Under the pieces are notes generated by a model, which saw only the letters and a list, made by a program, of their open reading frames with translations, was not told the origin of the DNA and did not search any database. The position numbers and the translations under genes are program-made. A stretch of DNA of 64,000 bases, taken from NCBI GenBank assembly GCA_949987705.1, contig OX465281.1, positions 98,736,326 to 98,800,325 on the forward strand, given 5' to 3'. Origin of the DNA: Thereva unica. Its lineage: Eukaryota > Arthropoda > Insecta > Diptera > Therevidae. Below, piece by piece: positions 1 through 8,307 of this stretch (position 1 is the stretch's first letter; each line of letters opens with the position of its first letter).

Positions 1-38
1 AACTAACAGTTTGTTGCAAGTAGCCGCCTTATATAGAT

Positions 39-1361
39 TTAAAAGTTGGTGTAAACATTTCGATCCTTGTCAATTTCAATGCTTCCATCGTACTCAGCAT
101 ATACAATGCATGTCACACTATTTTTTAACGCATCTCTAAATTTTCCTTCAACTCGTACCGTCCCTTGATTTAGTAAATTGCCGCAAGTCGCGTTATATGA
201 ATTATCTGTTGTTAAATCGAAAGCGAGAAGAAAACACCCCTTGTCAAATAATGTCTTGGATATTTGATGACCTTTATCGAAGTAATGAATACCTGTTCCT
301 CTGAATAACGTATTGTATCCGCGTGTACTAATCGGATTTTCCTTTGAGTAGTCAAATTCGAGAGGTTGGTTTGGTATCTGTACGCCATTCACGGATAAAT
401 TGAATCTGGTAATGTTGTTATGTTTAAAGTTGAAAGGGTTCTTTGTTCTTCTGCCAGTGTAAGCATCATTGTCCACCATACCAAATATTATTAAGTTCGG
501 TAACTGTCCGATGACGATATTATCCAGTGAAAGTGTGAATGTGCTTGCGGGAATAGTGTAGCTTTTAACTTCAACTCGCTTGTATGGGTATAAGGCATTT
601 GAACGCTGTAGAACTGTCTCATGTGCTAATAAAATATTCGGGTTGACGGTTACGTGGTTCATGTACATTGTTGCATCTAAGATTTTTAATTGTGGTGAGT
701 CGGTCCCGTCCTTGGATAGAATATAAAATTCTGGTTTTTCAAGTGATAAAACTACACGTAAATCGACACCGTTTAACAGCAACTTATCCTGATTAAGCAA
801 ATCAGTATGGATTTTCCCCATCAATTCAACTACATTACTTTTATTAAAAAGTTTCTGACGATCTAAATAGCCTTGATGTAATTCAGCGACGGGTTTATCG
901 ATATCTGCAATTTCCGTGTCATCTTTGTCAAGATACCAGCCGACCGACTCCAAATGGGTAGATGCGGCATCTCTACCATAATTTAACAAATTTTCAATAT
1001 AAGCGCGATAATTGTAATTATGGTCAGTTTGAGCAATTGGTTTTCCATTCAAATATACGGTGCACTGGCGAAATATGGAGTGTAAAATGTTGTTTATTAG
1101 ACCTGGAGCATCGCCATCATTCGGATAAAGTTCTTCTTTTCCATCTTTTATTTTAATTAATTGCAATTTTAAACGAAGATAGATGCTAGATAAATCACGG
1201 TATGTGTCTCCATGACCCAAAGTTACAAACTCTAGAACGGAGGAGTTGTCGAGTGAGGCTATTGGCTTATATGCTACTTCTTCTGTTTTCAAAATATTGC
1301 TTTGAACTGGTGGTGTGGAAAAAAGATCCAGCTCTGATTTCATGCATTCTTTGTACGACAT
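39..1361 (-). CDS. Major capsid protein candidate (Polinton hexon, F54H12.2-like)
   Basis: A 440-residue complete ORF. It resembles the family often annotated as F54H12.2-like in animal genomes, which in Polintons and adintoviruses is regarded as the double jelly-roll major capsid protein. The N-terminal motif ECMKSELDLFSTPPVQ and the block after it (EFVTLGHGDTYRDLSS) are the recognisable signature; the rest is beta-rich with no membrane segment. Its ATG overlaps by one base the stop codon of the upstream pVI/pX-like gene, as expected for tightly packed virus-like genes. The frame is open throughout, so this gene may be recently active. I identify the family from memory of its signature, not by a search; a structural role other than hexon is possible. 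Confidence 0.65.
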   Translation of the reverse strand: MSYKECMKSELDLFSTPPVQSNILKTEEVAYKPIASLDNSSVLEFVTLGHGDTYRDLSSIYLRLKLQLIKIKDGKEELYPNDGDAPGLINNILHSIFRQCTVYLNGKPIAQTDHNYNYRAYIENLLNYGRDAASTHLESVGWYLDKDDTEIADIDKPVAELHQGYLDRQKLFNKSNVVELMGKIHTDLLNQDKLLLNGVDLRVVLSLEKPEFYILSKDGTDSPQLKILDATMYMNHVTVNPNILLAHETVLQRSNALYPYKRVEVKSYTIPASTFTLSLDNIVIGQLPNLIIFGMVDNDAYTGRRTKNPFNFKHNNITRFNLSVNGVQIPNQPLEFDYSKENPISTRGYNTLFRGTGIHYFDKGHQISKTLFDKGCFLLAFDLTTDNSYNATCGNLLNQGTVRVEGKFRDALKNSVTCIVYAEYDGSIEIDKDRNVYTNF

Positions 1362-1879
1362 TATTTATCAAATATGTCCAGTATACGTTTACGTATCTTT
1401 CGTTTTGTTTTCAAAACTCTTGCTTTTATTCTTTTTCTTTGATTTTTAGTTTTGCAATTTCCCGTGCGCTTAGGTGTTTTTCCACGTCTCTTGCGTTTAA
1501 CAACTGGTTTTATATGCAAGGTTGTAAACGGATTGGGTCTTTTTATACCTGCACCGCTCATACCGTCAAACAGTTTATTTATACCTTTCTGCGCTAAATC
1601 TTGAACAGCAATTCGACCTTGTTCCTTTAAAATATCTTTAACTGACTTGTTGCTGATGTTTTTATCTTGTATTATAGCTTGTCCTGTTTTTACAGCCTGT
1701 TGTGCTAATGTTTTTAATCCTGATGTAGCTAGAGGTTTTAAGTGTCGAAATAATGCACTGAAGAAGCTACCGATTCCTCTTCCACGTTGATAAATAAGTG
1801 GACCACGATATAGTTCTCCAATATCTGACAGACCGCCGCCGCTTTGTATTAAATAATAATGTGTATAATAGGAATCCAT
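1361..1879 (-). CDS. Small amphipathic capsid/core protein (adenovirus pVI/pX-like)
   Basis: A 172-residue basic protein. Near residues 30-60 it has a glycine-rich, hydrophobic segment (GRGIGSFFSALFRHLKP) followed by an alanine-rich helix, the pattern of the membrane-active or core proteins of adintoviruses and adenoviruses. The C-terminal 50 residues are very rich in lysine and arginine, suiting binding to packaged DNA. It sits directly upstream of the capsid gene with a one-base stop/start overlap. Role in endosome disruption or DNA condensation is inferred from family pattern only. Confidence 0.6.
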   Translation of the reverse strand: MDSYYTHYYLIQSGGGLSDIGELYRGPLIYQRGRGIGSFFSALFRHLKPLATSGLKTLAQQAVKTGQAIIQDKNISNKSVKDILKEQGRIAVQDLAQKGINKLFDGMSGAGIKRPNPFTTLHIKPVVKRKRRGKTPKRTGNCKTKNQRKRIKARVLKTKRKIRKRILDIFDK

Positions 1880-1936
1880 CTCGTAATTCTATTTATACTA
1901 TGCAAGAACAGCCTGTTGTGCAAATATTTATAGTTT

Positions 1937-3513
1937 TTATTGTCTCTTAAAATGAAGCATTACATATGTAGGAATATAATTTGTTTTAAAGTCTACTAAC
2001 TCCCCTTGATGATCAGTTATTTTTATAGAAATACTTTCAATAAAAGTTTTTTCAATAGGACAGTATTCTACATGCTCAAATCTTAATATAGTACCACACT
2101 CTTGAATCGGTATTATTCGTAGATATCTTACTAGCTTGTCGCCTATAGCTCTAGGTTGTATAATATCAGTGTATATATGTATTATATTTTTCTCAAGGCA
2201 ATCTTTTACAGTTTCCGGTGTACTTCTTGGTAATCGCAACATCAATTCTTTAATTGTTGTATCAAGAGAATTAATTTTTTCCATTATTGACATGTGCTCT
2301 TGGCGTAAGCCCGCAGTGTCAAATGACTCTTTTATTTCTGTCAACAAGGCATCAGGATTACGTTTGTTTTCAGGTGTTTGGAGAAATACATCTGTGATGA
2401 AGTTTGACAGATTATCTATGTTTGTATTAATAGGTACTGGTGTAGATAAAAATTCGCCCGAGCTTTGTTTTTCATATGGGACCTGCAAAATTTCACTGTT
2501 TTTAGTTATTTTCCGTTGCTCGGGTGCCTTTGCTTTGAGTGAATCTTTCTTTAGTCTATTCAATATTTCAAAAATTGTATTTTTAATTTCAATAATTCGC
2601 TTATGTTTTTCTTCTTCGCTAAGTTGTTTATCGTCAAAGTGTAAATTAGCTAAAAGCAATGTCATGAGATCTTTAACATTCAAGTGTGAGGGTAGTGGTT
2701 TTTTTATTTTTATCGTAACACCCAACTCCTCTAAACGGAGTTCGAATACATCATGCTTCTTTTCACTACCTTTTTTCTCTTTATTTTCAGCTGTTTTTAT
2801 GCTAGCCGTTGGATGTGTATAATTGTCTATTGTATTCTTCAAAACAGGATGTTTTCTATTCTTCCTAGGAACTTGACCAAATACATCATCAACAAAATCT
2901 TCAATTGATTCATAGTTCTTATATTTTAAAACAATGTTTTCTGAAGTCTTTTTTCCTTGATATATGTGCAATATGTATTCATTTGGCTCTTGCTTATAGT
3001 TTATTTCAGGGATAACTTCATTAAAGTGGTCTTCTTCTAAGCGCTTCCACATTTTCGATTTAACATCATTCAAGTACATGGTATACCATGAAGGTGTAAC
3101 TGCATTATAAAATGTTAATAAAAATGCTGAAAGGTTTATTTGTCCAGGTCTGTAACTAACTTGTTCAAGATTTTCTGGTGTCCATTCAAGTTTTACATTT
3201 TCATTTATTTTGATGCTAAGTATTTTAAAATCCTTTTGATGCTGCTTTCTAGTTTCCTTTAACTGGTCAAATTCACGCCTCACTCGTTTACGCACATTTC
3301 CCCCGTTGTTGGAGATTGCACGTTTTGTTATTTCAAAATTTGGTAATGCAATTTCAGTTATTCCAACACGCCACGTTACGTTATTCCATGAAACTTGCAT
3401 GGTTTCGCAAGCGCATTTGTAAAAGCCGATAGCGTATTTTCTGGGTAAAATTGCATAGAGTTATTACTCAAAAGGCATACATAAAAATCATTTTCTTTTA
3501 TATCCACCGGCAT
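1937..3513 (-). pseudogene. Penton-like minor capsid protein, frameshifted near its N-terminus
   Basis: The N-terminal region matches the Polinton penton pattern (FYVCLLSNNSMQFYPENT, then WRVGITEIALPNF). The main open frame runs from 3,400 to 1,937 (487 residues), but the conserved first 40 residues lie in another frame from an ATG at 3,513. The two frames are separated near 3,374-3,386, where copy 1 has 8 more bases than copy 2 (21,390 area), including a CGTTA direct repeat. So the gene is either broken by a short duplication or the assembly is wrong there. The stop of the upstream 271-residue gene lies 4 bases before this ATG. The middle is lysine/glutamate-rich and probably coiled coil; this is longer than a minimal single jelly-roll penton. 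Confidence 0.65.
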
Positions 3514-3516
3514 TGT

Positions 3517-4332
3517 TTACAGTCTTTCCCAAGGAATGTCAGAAGTACTTGCAGGTCTATCCTTTTTAGTCTTCAAACGCTCACTCTGTCTAGTACCGAG
3601 CTTGCGTAAAGGAAATGAAAGCATATATTGACCAGATTCTAGCTGAGAGGGTATTAATATAGACTGTTTCTGGGCTGCTTTTTGTTTTTCACTTTGTTCT
3701 AATTCGTCTATATGTTCGCTAGCTTCATCGGGACTCATAGCCGCAGGTACAGTATACTGAGTTACACCATCCTCAGCTGTGATTATTTTATAATCCTTTT
3801 CACGTGCATTAGGTGGAGCTGTTGTTCTTAGTAATTTTGGTGGTGGTCTTAGAGTTTTTGCTATTCCACTAGCTGATAATCGTCTTTTAGCGGCTGGTGA
3901 TAAAGATCTTCTTGGTGGGGTTATGTTATGTGCTTCTTCAAAGACTTCTTCTTCTTCAGCTAGGAAATCCTTTGCTGGTGGTGGTGAAGTCTGTGTTAAC
4001 ACATCATCTTTAAAAATAATTTTCGTTTGTGTGGTACTATCTCTTAAACTTTTTTGTTTGACATTATGTTCACGTGGCAAGTATAAATTTGTTTCTTTAT
4101 CCAACGTTCGTTTGGATTTCCGATTGTGATTTAAAAATGAAATTAGTTGGTTTCGATAGCTATACCATTTTTCGGAATCATTCATGTCTTTATTCTGTAG
4201 TATTTTATTCATTGCTCTATCAAAAATGGACTGATTTGTAGTCATTTCAATTTCATTTTTAAGCCTGTTGTAAACCTCTGGGGACAGAAGTAGCATCTTG
4301 TTAAGTCCATTATTTCTATGCATATTTTTCAA
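3517..4332 (-). CDS. Conserved Polinton protein of unknown function (271 aa)
   Basis: A 271-residue hydrophilic protein, with an N-terminal helical part (LLLSPEVYNRLK, then a region ending EKWYSYRNQLISFLNH) and a proline- and basic-rich C-terminal half (PPRRSLSPAAKRRL). No catalytic motif or membrane segment is seen. A homologous, internally deleted copy is at 21,528-22,252. It overlaps the start of the penton-like gene region by spacing of 4 bases and the 117-residue gene by 17 bases, so it is probably expressed with the morphogenesis genes. The N-terminal domain type recurs in animal Polintons, but I know no assigned role. Confidence 0.6.
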   Translation of the reverse strand: MKNMHRNNGLNKMLLLSPEVYNRLKNEIEMTTNQSIFDRAMNKILQNKDMNDSEKWYSYRNQLISFLNHNRKSKRTLDKETNLYLPREHNVKQKSLRDSTTQTKIIFKDDVLTQTSPPPAKDFLAEEEEVFEEAHNITPPRRSLSPAAKRRLSASGIAKTLRPPPKLLRTTAPPNAREKDYKIITAEDGVTQYTVPAAMSPDEASEHIDELEQSEKQKAAQKQSILIPSQLESGQYMLSFPLRKLGTRQSERLKTKKDRPASTSDIPWERL

Positions 4333-4669
4333 TTAATGAGCCGATAACTCCTGATAGTACACTTCCTAATAAAACTGGTAAAAAACCTCCTCGTTGCACT
4401 AGTATTTTACGCTGTTTAGCAACAGATCTCTTTGCGCAAATCAATTTACGCATGTCCTTTTTATACCTACACAGTGAGTTGTAGATATTTCCATGCGGCA
4501 TGTGGTTACCTTTTAAGGTGTTGAGTGTAATTTCACAAAGAGTTTTTATAACCTCAGGGTCAGCATTTTGTATGATGGACTTTCTCAGATTTGGTTTAGC
4601 CTTTTTAAGCACATATAGCATATGCTTGTTCTCCCTTAATCGTTTCATTCGTGACGCCATTCTTACCAT
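4316..4669 (-). CDS. Small basic Polinton protein with hydrophobic C-terminus (117 aa)
   Basis: A 117-residue protein: a basic helical N-terminal two thirds, then QRGGFLPVLLGSVLSGVIGS, a glycine-containing hydrophobic tail near residues 92-112. The layout (LRKSIIQNADPEVIKTLCEI, then a basic stretch and the RGGFLP block) is one I recognise as frequent in Polintons and adintoviruses, where it may be a virion core or membrane-active protein. The start chosen is the ATG at 4,669; internal ATGs at 4,660 and 4,648 are alternatives. It overlaps the ATPase gene by 65 bases in another frame. A frame-disrupted copy is at 22,236-22,540. Confidence 0.6.
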   Translation of the reverse strand: MVRMASRMKRLRENKHMLYVLKKAKPNLRKSIIQNADPEVIKTLCEITLNTLKGNHMPHGNIYNSLCRYKKDMRKLICAKRSVAKQRKILVQRGGFLPVLLGSVLSGVIGSLIEKYA

Positions 4670-5345
4670 TTAAAGAGTTTTGCGGGCAAAAACAGGTTAC
4701 AAAGTGTTTATTAAATATATCAGTTCGAAATCTTAAGACGTCGTTAATGTCCTGAGTTAAATCAATTAGCAAATACCCGTAAGGCATTTGAGTTATCTCT
4801 TTATATATTCTCACAAGTTCTAAACTATTTTCTGGGTAAATTTGTCGGGCCAGATGTGTAAATTGACTTTTATCCCGGGGGTTTTTAAATACAACAAGAT
4901 ATTTACAATTGAGCGATATATCACGACTGAATTTTCTTTGATGGAATACGTTTTGTGTCACAAGAATTACTGAGAAATTACGATGATGAGACCCCTTAGT
5001 AAAGAGTTCACAAACTTGTTTACTAAATCCATTTAACATCATGTCATCTATAACAATCAATGTTGGCTCGTTTTCATGATTTACAAACTCCTCTGGTATA
5101 GCATTTAAATATTCGATGTTTTGCAGTTTGATATCCGTAGGTAGTGCACCGTGTTCTGCATTACACCATATAATTTTTCTAATTTGCGGTTCTATAAATA
5201 CCTGATTAGTATTAAGAAGATTTTTTATAAATGTTGTTTTGCCGCATCCCGAAGGCCCCGCAACCATCATTGTAAATGGGTGATTAAACTTGATCATTTT
5301 TGCTTTGTATATAAACTGGTCATTCAACTGCAGGTATTTATACAT
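4605..5345 (-). CDS. Genome-packaging ATPase (FtsK/HerA type)
   Basis: A 246-residue P-loop ATPase counted from the ATG at 5,345 (an upstream TTG at 5,354 is less likely to be used). Walker A is GPSGCGKTT at residues 30-38, and Walker B is the hydrophobic run ending VIDDMM near residue 100, followed by a conserved T-Q (VILVTQN) sensor-like motif. Length and motifs match the A32-like packaging ATPases of Polintons, which push DNA into preformed capsids. It is divergently arranged with the integrase, with fewer than 10 bases between the two start codons, so the promoters must overlap each other's coding ends. The frame is open; the copy at 22,540-23,176 is broken. Confidence 0.85.
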   Translation of the reverse strand: MYKYLQLNDQFIYKAKMIKFNHPFTMMVAGPSGCGKTTFIKNLLNTNQVFIEPQIRKIIWCNAEHGALPTDIKLQNIEYLNAIPEEFVNHENEPTLIVIDDMMLNGFSKQVCELFTKGSHHRNFSVILVTQNVFHQRKFSRDISLNCKYLVVFKNPRDKSQFTHLARQIYPENSLELVRIYKEITQMPYGYLLIDLTQDINDVLRFRTDIFNKHFVTCFCPQNSLNGKNGVTNETIKGEQAYAICA

Positions 5346-5353
5346 TCTGCACA

Positions 5354-6268
5354 ATGAGCAGAAGACAGATAATCAACGAACTGCATAAACCAGTGCGAAA
5401 AAATTTTAAACGTCGACATGTCACTACCAAAGGTATAGATGATTTGTGGCAGGCAGACCTGGTCGAGATGGGTTCTTACTCATCAGAAAATCAGGGGTTT
5501 CGTTTTCTTCTCTCTGTAATTGATACCTTTTCAAAGTATGCATGGACACTGCCTTTAAAATCTAAAAAGGCATCAGAAGTTGTAAAAGCATTGCAGTCGA
5601 TTTTTAATACAGGACGGATTCCAAGAAATTTACAAACCGATGATGGAAAAGAGTTTTTTAATAAACCGTTTCGTCAACTGATGAAAGATTACGAAATAAA
5701 CCATTATTCCAGCTACAGTACTCTGAAAGCCTCAATTGTAGAAAGATTTAACAGAACATTGAAAAATATAATGTGGAAAGAATTCAGCATGAATGGCAAT
5801 TATCACTGGATTAGCATGTTGACCAAGCTGACAGATGACTACAATACAACAAAACATCGTACGATTAAGATGAGACCAGTAGATGTTCGACCGCGTAACG
5901 AAAAACGTTTATTATCTGTGTATAATTACCCCAAAATAAAATCAAAGTCTAAATACAAAGCAGGTGATTTTGTTCGTATAAGTAGACATAAACATGTATT
6001 CGAAAAAGGTTATACACCTAATTGGTCCACAGAGATCTTTAAAATAAAAGAAGTTAAATCTGTTTACCCAACAACATATATTCTGGAAGATTACCAGGGA
6101 AATATAATTCAAGGCAGATTTTATGAACCAGAAATAGCTCCTGTGAAAAACCCTGATGTCTATTTAGTAGAAAAGGTTATAAAAAGACGCGGTAATCAGG
6201 TTCTAGTGAAGTGGCTTGGTTTTCCATCAAAACACAATACTTGGATTGATATAAAAGACGTGATATAA
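5354..6268 (+). CDS. Polinton integrase (RVE fold) with C-terminal chromodomain
   Basis: A 304-residue retroviral-type integrase. The catalytic acidic residues are visible as D35 (WQADLVEM), D96 (TDDGKEF) and E130 (VERFNRTLK). A beta-rich C-terminal part (VRISRHKHVF) is followed by a chromodomain at about 268-304 (VEKVIKRRGNQVLVKWLGFP, then NTW). It would cut and join element ends, and the chromodomain may steer insertion to marked chromatin. There is no N-terminal zinc-binding domain, so the protein may start further upstream or lack it. Frame intact. It starts within 10 bases of the divergent ATPase start. Confidence 0.9.
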   Translation: MSRRQIINELHKPVRKNFKRRHVTTKGIDDLWQADLVEMGSYSSENQGFRFLLSVIDTFSKYAWTLPLKSKKASEVVKALQSIFNTGRIPRNLQTDDGKEFFNKPFRQLMKDYEINHYSSYSTLKASIVERFNRTLKNIMWKEFSMNGNYHWISMLTKLTDDYNTTKHRTIKMRPVDVRPRNEKRLLSVYNYPKIKSKSKYKAGDFVRISRHKHVFEKGYTPNWSTEIFKIKEVKSVYPTTYILEDYQGNIIQGRFYEPEIAPVKNPDVYLVEKVIKRRGNQVLVKWLGFPSKHNTWIDIKDVI

Positions 6269-6289
6269 AACCTGTTACACTCATTCAAA

Positions 6290-6668
6290 ATGTTAAACTT
6301 GAAACAAGAATACGATCGTTTGAAAACATTCGATAATCTTGCAATAGACTTAGATACAGCAGACCAGCTAGCGAAAAGTGGATTTTTTTTACACAAACAT
6401 CAAAGACCGTGTTCAATGTTACTTTTGTTCTCTGCAGATAAATGCTATGAGTTGCGCATCGGATGTAGATTTTGATCATAGACATCGTTCACCACACTGT
6501 ATCTATGTTAATAGGATAGACGAATGCGGAAGATTCAAAGATCAGTTAGCACCACTTACAGAACAACCTAAATCAAAAATGATACTTTGTACATTTAACA
6601 CTATTAAATTTTTAGCTGGTATTTTATTCGTTTTAGCAATTCATTATTATTTCCTCGAGCAGATATGA
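6290..6668 (+). pseudogene. BIR-domain (IAP-like) protein with C-terminal membrane segment, copy 1, frameshifted
   Basis: Same gene as the open frame at 24,123-24,500. Here a run of eight T at 6,383-6,390 replaces seven in copy 2, splitting the frame at about residue 33: the first part stops at 6,475, the second is open to 6,668. All four zinc ligands are preserved in the second frame. Homopolymer length is a common sequencing error, so the gene may be intact in the animal. Its TGA overlaps the ATG of the next ORF. It follows the integrase by 21 bases in the same direction. Confidence 0.75.
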
Positions 6669-6892
6669 GGAAGAAAATAAGTTTCAATGAAGACCCACAA
6701 GTTAAATATATGGTAGTATGGAGTTTCGCATACAGACAAAGCAGGAAAGGACCATGGGAGCAGTATGCAGTGAATACATTTAGATTTAAAAACAGAATTT
6801 CACAACTGAGTGTAATAATAAATCCGGTTTTAGAGAGTAAAATAAAAATGTTTAACAAGTACCATATTGTTTTTATTATGATCACTCCCTAG
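6665..6892 (+). CDS. Small Polinton ORF of unknown function (75 aa)
   Basis: The ATG overlaps the stop of the BIR gene (ATGA), which suggests co-expression. The protein has a conserved-looking core (VVWSFAYRQSRKGPWEQY) and no membrane segment or known motif. In copy 2 the same region (24,490-24,640) is cut by deletions, so selection there has lapsed. I do not recognise the family. Confidence 0.45.
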   Translation: MRKKISFNEDPQVKYMVVWSFAYRQSRKGPWEQYAVNTFRFKNRISQLSVIINPVLESKIKMFNKYHIVFIMITP

Positions 6893-7380
6893 TCGTTTTT
6901 CAGGTTTCGCTTTGAGCTCCTATAGGAACCAATGCTTGCATGCTTGCAGAGTGAAAGTTCCACCACAACTGCCCATTAGTGCGTAGAGGTAAATGACCAC
7001 GCGTCAGCTTTGTAGTCATGCGCACTTTCCACTCTCGCTTTTTCTTCCACTCCACACCTGTCGAGTTCCCCACAGACAAACCAAGTCCCTCGCCGCACCT
7101 GCAAACCAAACTAGAGGCCGCCGTGTCGGACGATAGCTTCCGCCACAGCATAAACACCTATTTAATCTATTACCTACCAGCCCCACCGAGCCCCCAGCCC
7201 AGCCCGGCCCCACCGAGTCCCTAGCCGAGCCCGACCCCAAGCCACCGACCGACCCTGACCCCAAGTCCCACGGTCGTTGACCGCGACCTAGATCCATGGC
7301 CACCAACAGGTGGTTGATTGATGGCCTTGGGCTGTGACCTTGACCTGGTTCCCAGGCTCAACCGACGCATTACCTACTGA
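6893..7380. other. Non-coding right end of Polinton copy 1, C-rich block
   Basis: No gene. The strand is strongly C-rich at 7,180-7,265; the minus strand reads as four G-runs separated by two bases at 7,191-7,211, a canonical G-quadruplex pattern. Two TGACCT half-sites lie in tandem at 7,337-7,350. Copy 2 shares both the sequence before the C-rich block (tttaatctattacct) and a tandem TGACCT block, which shows this is part of the element or of a shared flanking segment. Confidence 0.55.
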
Positions 7381-7673
7381 AGTCATCTTGGGTATTTTTG
7401 CATTCTGATGAAAGATTCTCACCAATGGCTGATTGTTGTAATTAATTAGAAAGTACGTCCATAAAGGTATTGATAAAAATGTTCTACCGAGAAGAAGTGA
7501 CGAATTGGAATGTCGACTGAGAAGACGTGCTTCCGCATAGCTCCCGGTTATTTTATTTTATCCGCTTATTTCTTCAAATCAGAATTCCACCAAGTATATA
7601 TTACCACAACTTTTTTTAAATCCGGAGTGCAATTGTGTTCTTAGCCTTTTTATTTCCGTTTTTTCGCCGTAAA

Positions 7674-8039
7674 ATGTCGAAATCAATCCAAACAAGGGCT
7701 AAACCAAGAAAGTGCGCCGAAATTGTTAACGTTACTCCTGCTGGGGTCAACACCCCCGGTATCAGCAGCAGGCATGCCGATAACTGCAGCAGAATGCCTA
7801 GATCGACGTCAGTCGCTGGCCCAGAAGACAGATTTGAGCTTCTGGAAAAAAAGCTCTTTACAAGCCTCAGCCCTCAGCCCTCCTTGATCTTAATGAAGCT
7901 GTTTCTGCCAAACCTAGCTCGGGAGAAGCATCAAAGATTTTGGAGCATCCTACTCATCACCGGGAACTTTAGCGCGCATCGGCAAACTTTTATTTTTATT
8001 TTATTTTCGTTTTTTACTCTTTTGTTTTTATTTTTGTGA
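7674..8039 (+). pseudogene. LINE A ORF1 remnant
   Basis: From the ATG at 7,674 a polar protein begins (MSKSIQTRAKPRKCAEIV) with a short helical stretch (EDRFELLEKKL), as at the start of a LINE ORF1 nucleic-acid-binding protein. After about 65 residues it turns into sequence without protein character and then into T-rich DNA (7,985-8,215). I infer ORF1 only from position before the endonuclease; no zinc knuckle or RRM is visible. Confidence 0.35.
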
Positions 8040-8307
8040 TTTTTAAAAATTTCTTTCGAATTCTTTTAATTGTTGTAATGATTAGTAGTCAAGGTTTTGT
8101 TACCTTTTTTATATTTTCTTTTTTTTCCATTCTTTTGTCTTTTCTTTTCGTTTTAATTTTTTTTATATACTATTTCAGTTTTCTTTTTTGTAATGATGGA
8201 TTATTATTGCTTAGTCTTAGAACTTCATTTTTCAAACATTGCGCATCCTTTACACTTTCTGCCACCTCGCACTGGCGACCTAGGTAGTAAAACCTTACCT
8301 TTTTGAC

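Larger units (their letters stand above)
1..7380. mobile_element. Polinton/Maverick (adintovirus-like) element, copy 1, right part
   Basis: The stretch carries a set of genes typical of Polintons: major capsid candidate, small amphipathic core/membrane protein, penton-like protein, FtsK/HerA-type packaging ATPase and retroviral-like integrase with chromodomain. Morphogenesis genes lie on the minus strand, integrase and BIR genes on the plus strand. DNA polymerase B and protease are not seen and presumably lie left of the window. The right limit is set by the end of similarity to the second copy (both share the phrase tacctactg near 7,372 and 25,195). No terminal inverted repeat could be confirmed because the left end is outside the window. 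Confidence 0.88.

Noticed and set aside
962..1597. Plus-strand ORFs opposite the capsid and pVI/pX-like genes
   Set aside because: They mirror well-supported minus-strand genes and show no domain or conserved composition.
6900..7306. ORFs across the C-rich Polinton end (both strands)
   Set aside because: They are products of base composition (Gly/Pro/Ser-rich) and are not kept in copy 2.
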